A DNA stretch of 10,473 bases from Caulobacteraceae bacterium (lineage in GTDB: Bacteria > Pseudomonadota > Alphaproteobacteria > Caulobacterales > Caulobacteraceae), in the NCBI GenBank assembly GCA_947479185.1, contig CANJYY010000060.1, forward strand, positions 1 to 10,473. The letters run 5' to 3'. Under the pieces are notes generated by a model. It saw only the letters and a program-made list of their open reading frames with translations. It had not been told where the DNA came from and ran no database searches. Each line of letters begins with the position of its first letter. The stretch's first letter is position 1. The position numbers and the translations under genes are program-made. This document shows positions 7,037 to 10,473 of this stretch, piece after piece.

Positions 7037-7666
7037 GTGGCGCGCGGAAAATTCATCACCTTCGAAGGCGGGGAGGGGACCGGGAAATCGACCCAGTCCC
7101 GCACCCTGACGGCCCGGCTCATGGCCGAGGGCCGTACGGCGATCCGCACCCGCGAGCCCGGCGGCTCCGACGGGGCCGAGGCGCTGCGCAGCCTGCTCGT
7201 CGAGGGCAAGGCCGACCGCTGGTCGCCGATGTCCGAAACCCTGATGATGAACGCCGCGCGGCGCGACCATCTGGAGCGGACTATCGTGCCCGCGCTCGAG
7301 CTGGGCGAATGGGTCATCTGTGACCGCTTCGCCGACTCGACCCGCGCCTACCAGGGCGCAGGCGGCGGCGTGCCGGCGGACTTCATCGCCACCGTTGAAC
7401 GGGCCGTGGTCGGCGACAACCGGCCGGACCTGACGCTGGTGTTCGACCTGCCGCCGCAGATCGGCCTGGAGCGCGCCTTCGGCCGCGACATGTTCGAGGT
7501 GCGGTTCGAGACCAAGGACTTCGACTTCCACACGCGGCTGCGCGCGGCCTATCTCGAAATCGCGAAGGCCGAGCCCGGGCGCTGCGTGATCATCGACGCC
7601 TCGGGTACCGAGGACGAGGTCGCGGCCCTGGTCTGGACCGCCGTGACCGAGCGGCTGGGCCGATGA
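7037..7666 (+). CDS. tmk: Thymidylate kinase
   Basis: 209-residue cytosolic kinase converting dTMP to dTDP with ATP, needed for dTTP synthesis. The P-loop GGEGTGKST is at residues 11-19, TREPGG at 38-43 provides substrate-binding residues, and the DR(F/Y/H) motif is D96-R97-F98 within DRFADSTRAYQG. The LID region and RFE...FH pattern lie at about 145-166. Length is normal for the family. Translation starts at GTG 7037, where the family-typical ARGKFITFEGGEG begins; a GAGGG four bases before it is a slightly close ribosome-binding site. The frame is open upstream through rlpA, but that part has no similarity to the family. Its last four bases (ATGA) overlap the start of holB, indicating translational coupling. 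Confidence 0.96.
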   Translation: MARGKFITFEGGEGTGKSTQSRTLTARLMAEGRTAIRTREPGGSDGAEALRSLLVEGKADRWSPMSETLMMNAARRDHLERTIVPALELGEWVICDRFADSTRAYQGAGGGVPADFIATVERAVVGDNRPDLTLVFDLPPQIGLERAFGRDMFEVRFETKDFDFHTRLRAAYLEIAKAEPGRCVIIDASGTEDEVAALVWTAVTERLGR

Positions 7667-8667
7667 GCGCCGAGCCGGTCCATCCCCGCGACGCCTTCCG
7701 CCTCGACGGCGCGGAGGAGCAGGAGAACGCCTTCCTCGACGCGATCAACCGCGGACGGCTGCACCACGCCTGGCTGCTGACCGGCCCCGAAGGCGTGGGC
7801 AAGGCGACCTTCGCCTTCCGCGCCGCCCGGCGGCTGCTTGGCGCGAGACCCGATCCCGCCAATGGCATTCTGGGCTCGCTGGGCTCCGATCCCGTCGTGC
7901 GCCAGGTGTCGGCGCGGTCGCATCCCGACCTGATGGTGCTCGAGCGCGTCGGCGAGGACGGCAAGCTGCGCAAGGTGATCCCGGTCGACGAGGCGCGGCG
8001 GCTGGCGGAGTTCTTCTCCCAGACCCCGGCGACCTCGCCCTATCGCGTGGCCATCATCGACGCGGCAGACGATCTCAACGTCAACTCGGCCAACGCCATC
8101 CTCAAGACGCTGGAAGAGCCGCCGCCGCGCGGGGTGATCTTCCTTGTCAGCCACGCGCCGGGACGGCTGCTGCCGACCATCCGCTCGCGCTGCCGTCGGC
8201 TGGCCTTCACGGCGCCGGGCGAGGCGATGACGGTCGACTTCCTCCAGGCGCAGAGCGACCTGACCCACGATCAGGCCGCCCGCCTGGCGCACATGGCCGG
8301 CGGCGCGCCGGGGCTGGCCTTGCGGTTGGCGGCGGCTGACGCCCTGGGCGCCGACGACGCCGCGCACGAGATCCTGCGCAACCTGCCCCGTCTCGACGAG
8401 GGCGCGCTGATGCTGCTGGCCGACAGTTTCCGGGGACCGGAGGGGCAGGGGCGGTTCGACCTGCTGTTCGACCGGCTGTCGGCGCAGATCCACACCATGG
8501 CCACGACCCAGGCGATGGCCGGCGTGGGCGATGGCCTCGACCGCTGGGTGCTGGCCTGGGAGCGGCTGCGCGTGCTGCCGTACCAGACCGAAGGCGTGAA
8601 CCTCGACCGCGCCGACGCCTTCTGGACCGCCATGCGCGAGTTGCGCTCGGCGGCGGCGGCGGCCTGA
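7663..8667 (+). CDS. holB: DNA polymerase III delta-prime subunit
   Basis: 334-residue AAA+-like clamp-loader subunit that helps place the beta sliding clamp at primed sites. HAWLLTGPEGVGKATFA (35-51) holds a Walker A in which the usual Ser/Thr after Lys is Ala; delta-prime does not need to bind ATP, so this is tolerated. Sensor-like NSANAILKTLEEPP (141-154) and the SRC motif (175-177 in IRSRCRRL), whose Arg acts as the finger for a neighbouring subunit, are intact. The Cys4 zinc module of E. coli delta-prime is absent: the SRC cysteine is the only Cys in the protein. The C-terminal half is the collar-type helical domain. The start overlaps the tmk stop by 4 bases and the stop shares one base with the TatD gene. 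Confidence 0.93.
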   Translation: MSAEPVHPRDAFRLDGAEEQENAFLDAINRGRLHHAWLLTGPEGVGKATFAFRAARRLLGARPDPANGILGSLGSDPVVRQVSARSHPDLMVLERVGEDGKLRKVIPVDEARRLAEFFSQTPATSPYRVAIIDAADDLNVNSANAILKTLEEPPPRGVIFLVSHAPGRLLPTIRSRCRRLAFTAPGEAMTVDFLQAQSDLTHDQAARLAHMAGGAPGLALRLAAADALGADDAAHEILRNLPRLDEGALMLLADSFRGPEGQGRFDLLFDRLSAQIHTMATTQAMAGVGDGLDRWVLAWERLRVLPYQTEGVNLDRADAFWTAMRELRSAAAAA

Positions 8668-9446
8668 TGCTGATCGACAGCCACGTCAATCTGCACGCGC
8701 CGCAGGTCGCCGAGGATCGCCAGTCGGTGATCGACCGCGCGCGCGCCGCCGGCATCGGGCTGATGGTCAACATCAGCGACAAGGTCTCGACCTTCGACGC
8801 CACCTACGCCGTGGCGGAAGAGAACCCCGACATCTGGGCGACCGTCGGCACCCATCCGCACGAAGCCAAGGAAAATCCGGGACTTAAGGCCGATGTCCTC
8901 ATCCGGCTGGCCGAGCGCCCCAGGGTGGTCGGCATCGGCGAATGCGGCCTCGACTTCCATTACGACCTCAGCCCGCGCGAGGTGCAGGCCGCCGTGTTCC
9001 GCCAGCACTGCATCGCCGCGCGCGAGACCGGCCTGCCGCTGGTCGTTCACACCCGCGAGGCCGACGACGTCATGGCCCAGATCCTCGAGGAGGAACACGC
9101 GGCCGGCCCGTTCCGCCTGCTGATGCACTGCTACACCAGCGGCCCGGAGCTCGCGCGGCGGTGCGCGGCGCTGGGGTCGTGGTTCTCGGTCTCGGGCATC
9201 GCCACCTTCAAGGCGGCCCAGGAGGTGCGCGACATCATCGCCGGGATGCCCGCTGACCGGATCATCGTCGAGACCGACTGTCCCTATCTCGCGCCCGTGC
9301 CGATGCGCGGCCGCCGCAACGAACCGGCCTTCCTGCCGCATGTGCTTGCAAAGCTTGCGGAAATCCGGGGCTGGACGCCGGAAGACGCCGAGCAGCGCAC
9401 CGAGGACGCCTTCTTCGCCCTGTTCGACCGGATACCCAGGCCATGA
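8667..9446 (+). CDS. TatD-family metal-dependent hydrolase (YcfH type) with HxN first motif
   Basis: 259-residue amidohydrolase-fold protein. Family members are metal-dependent deoxyribonucleases; the YcfH branch sits behind tmk-holB in E. coli too. Visible motifs are GTHPHEA (61-67), GIGECGLDF with E92, PLVVHTREA with H128, LLMHCYTSG with H154, ETDCPYLAP with D204, and PMRGRRNEP (212-220). The first metal motif, normally HxH in DSHCHLD, reads D4-S-H6-V-N8-L-H10, so Asn replaces the second His while another His follows two residues later. The other metal and catalytic residues are present, so the protein may still be active with an altered metal site. It begins in a TGATG overlap with holB and ends in an ATGA overlap with the next gene, so all are probably made from one message. 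Confidence 0.92.
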   Translation: MLIDSHVNLHAPQVAEDRQSVIDRARAAGIGLMVNISDKVSTFDATYAVAEENPDIWATVGTHPHEAKENPGLKADVLIRLAERPRVVGIGECGLDFHYDLSPREVQAAVFRQHCIAARETGLPLVVHTREADDVMAQILEEEHAAGPFRLLMHCYTSGPELARRCAALGSWFSVSGIATFKAAQEVRDIIAGMPADRIIVETDCPYLAPVPMRGRRNEPAFLPHVLAKLAEIRGWTPEDAEQRTEDAFFALFDRIPRP

Positions 9447-10246
9447 GCGGCGTGCTGGAAGTCACCATCCTTGGCAGCGGCTCGTCCGGCGGCGTGCCGC
9501 GGGCGGACGGCGACTGGGGCGCCTGTGATCCGGCCGAGCCGCGCAACCGCCGCACCCGCTGCGGCCTGCTGTTGCGCAGCAAGGGGGAGGGCGCGCAGAC
9601 CACGGTGCTGATCGACACCTCGCCGGACCTGCGCGAACAGCTGATCGCCGCGCGCGCGCAACGCATCGACGGCATCCTGTTCACCCACGACCACGCCGAC
9701 CAGGTGCACGGCATCGACGACGTGCGGGCCTTCTTCCTGCGCCAGCGCGCGCGGATCCCGGCCCGGATGGACGCGCCGACGCGCGATGTCCTGCTGAAGC
9801 GATTTGGATATATATTCGAGAATACGGGCGGTTATCCGGCAATCCTCGACGCCGTCGCACTGCCGCCGTACGGCCAGGCCTTCAGCGTCGACGGGCCGTC
9901 CGGCGCCATTCCGGTCAACACCTTCGACCAGGAGCACGGCCATATCCGCTGCGTCGGCTATCGCTGCGGGCCCGTGGCGTATTCGCCGGACGTCAACGGC
10001 CTCCCGGAGGACGCGTTCGAGGCGCTGGCCGGCGTCGACACCTGGATCGTCGACGCGCTGCGCCACACGCCGCATCCGACGCATGCGCACCTGGAGCAGA
10101 CGCTGCGGTGGATCGAGCGCGTGAAGCCGCGCCGCGCCATTCTGACCAACATGCATATCGACATGGATTACAGGACCTTGCTGGCGGAACTTCCGCACGG
10201 AGTCGAGCCGGCGTACGACGGCATGACGCTCGAGGTGGGGCTCTAG
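9443..10246 (+). CDS. Metallo-beta-lactamase-fold hydrolase, PhnP-like
   Basis: 267-residue MBL-fold protein of the PhnP/RNase Z-like group, probably a phosphodiesterase; substrate unknown. The N-terminal GSGSSGGVPR (11-20) is characteristic of the group. The metal motif reads T81-H82-D83-H84-A85-D86-Q87, so the final His of HxHxDH is Gln. Further ligand-like positions are H165 (FDQEHG), D183 (YSPDVNGLPE) and H238 (TNMHIDMDY). HTPHPTHAHLEQTL (208-221) is the conserved C-terminal His cluster. C28 and C40 are where some members carry extra metal-binding residues. The patch at about 9800-9840 (RFGYIFENTGGYPAIL) is AT-richer than its surroundings but aligns with a conserved part of the family, so I do not read it as foreign. 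It is the last gene of the tmk cluster, with a start overlapping the TatD stop by 4 bases. Confidence 0.9.
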   Translation: MSGVLEVTILGSGSSGGVPRADGDWGACDPAEPRNRRTRCGLLLRSKGEGAQTTVLIDTSPDLREQLIAARAQRIDGILFTHDHADQVHGIDDVRAFFLRQRARIPARMDAPTRDVLLKRFGYIFENTGGYPAILDAVALPPYGQAFSVDGPSGAIPVNTFDQEHGHIRCVGYRCGPVAYSPDVNGLPEDAFEALAGVDTWIVDALRHTPHPTHAHLEQTLRWIERVKPRRAILTNMHIDMDYRTLLAELPHGVEPAYDGMTLEVGL

Positions 10247-10261
10247 GGGCCGCATCGCCCC
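10246..10261 (+). terminator. Short GC hairpin at the end of the tmk cluster
   Basis: GGGGC (10246-10250) pairs with GCCCC (10257-10261) around the loop CGCATC. It begins on the last base of the MBL gene stop codon. It is followed by AAAA rather than T residues, so intrinsic termination is doubtful. The next 66 bases are AT-rich and contain GATAATATT, suggesting the promoter of the following gene. Confidence 0.25.
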
Positions 10262-10327
10262 AAAACACCCGTCTCTATATTTCCGATAATATTCCTTAGG
10301 CGCAATATCGATACAGCTTTGGCAGCC

Positions 10328-10473
10328 ATGATCGAGATACCGCTCACACCCCGCCTGACCAGAAAGCTGACCGCGCTCTTTCCCGCCGCGGACCGGCAAT
10401 TTGCCGAACAATGGCTGCTGTCTGAATGTGGCCCTGACCTTCCGGGCGGATTCACGGACCCGACATGGGTCGA
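10328..10473 (+). CDS. Start of an unidentified gene, cut by the right edge
   Basis: The frame opens at ATG 10328 and runs without a stop to the end, giving 48 residues that begin MIEIPLTPRLTRKLTALF and continue with RQFAEQWLLSECG. It looks like a soluble, partly helical protein with no signal peptide. I cannot assign a family. Codons are G/C-ending as in neighbouring genes. The AT-rich spacer before it (10262-10327) and the 81-base gap from the MBL gene suggest its own promoter. GGCAG just upstream is a poor ribosome-binding site, so the true start could lie slightly further downstream. Confidence 0.6.
   Translation, partial: MIEIPLTPRLTRKLTALFPAADRQFAEQWLLSECGPDLPGGFTDPTWV

Noticed and set aside
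9797..9842. AT-richer patch inside the MBL gene as a sign of recombination
   Set aside because: It encodes a segment (RFGYIFENTGG) I believe to be conserved in the family, the frame is intact, and there are no flanking repeats.

Overview
The window is about two-thirds G+C, and its coding frames have strong G/C bias at third codon positions. The gene types (multi-HAMP chemoreceptor, RcnB/17-kDa-antigen envelope protein, tmk-holB-TatD-MBL cluster, CtrA-like TTAACC element) suggest an alphaproteobacterium. Caulobacterales (Caulobacter, Phenylobacterium or Brevundimonas-like) is the best guess, but this is inference from gene content and protein flavour; no database was searched.

Left third (1-2500): a probable partial gene leaves the left edge on the minus strand. 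An AT-rich divergent spacer separates it from a plus-strand methyl-accepting chemotaxis protein (353-2206). Directly behind the chemoreceptor lies a gutted response-regulator receiver domain: its first strand and its C-terminal half remain, but the middle, including the phosphoacceptor Asp, is gone. A strong hairpin (2455-2483) closes this block and faces a convergent small gene.

Middle (2496-6303): unlinked single genes in alternating orientation. In order these are a small exported protein (minus), a VOC/glyoxalase-fold protein (plus), a small K+-channel-like membrane protein (plus), an exported RcnB plus glycine-zipper envelope protein (minus), and a PLP enzyme of the sphingosine-1-phosphate-lyase-like group II decarboxylase family (minus).

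Right third (6454-10246): a compact plus-strand housekeeping run. It holds an RlpA lipoprotein without a SPOR domain, then thymidylate kinase (tmk), DNA polymerase III delta-prime (holB), a TatD-family metal hydrolase and a PhnP-like metallo-beta-lactamase-fold hydrolase. The last four overlap by 1-4 bases and are probably translationally coupled. Thymidylate kinase supplies dTDP for DNA synthesis, delta-prime is part of the clamp loader, and the last two are metal-dependent hydrolases. A partial gene of unknown function begins at 10328 and runs off the right edge.

I see no rRNA, tRNA, CRISPR array, insertion sequence or phage element, and no convincing new multi-gene system. The most notable points are the deleted receiver domain, non-canonical metal-ligand positions in two adjacent hydrolases (TatD HxN instead of HxH; MBL HxHxDQ instead of HxHxDH), an unusual AVGYG channel filter, the SPL-like enzyme, and the absence of the expected dacA/dacF and metG from the tmk cluster.
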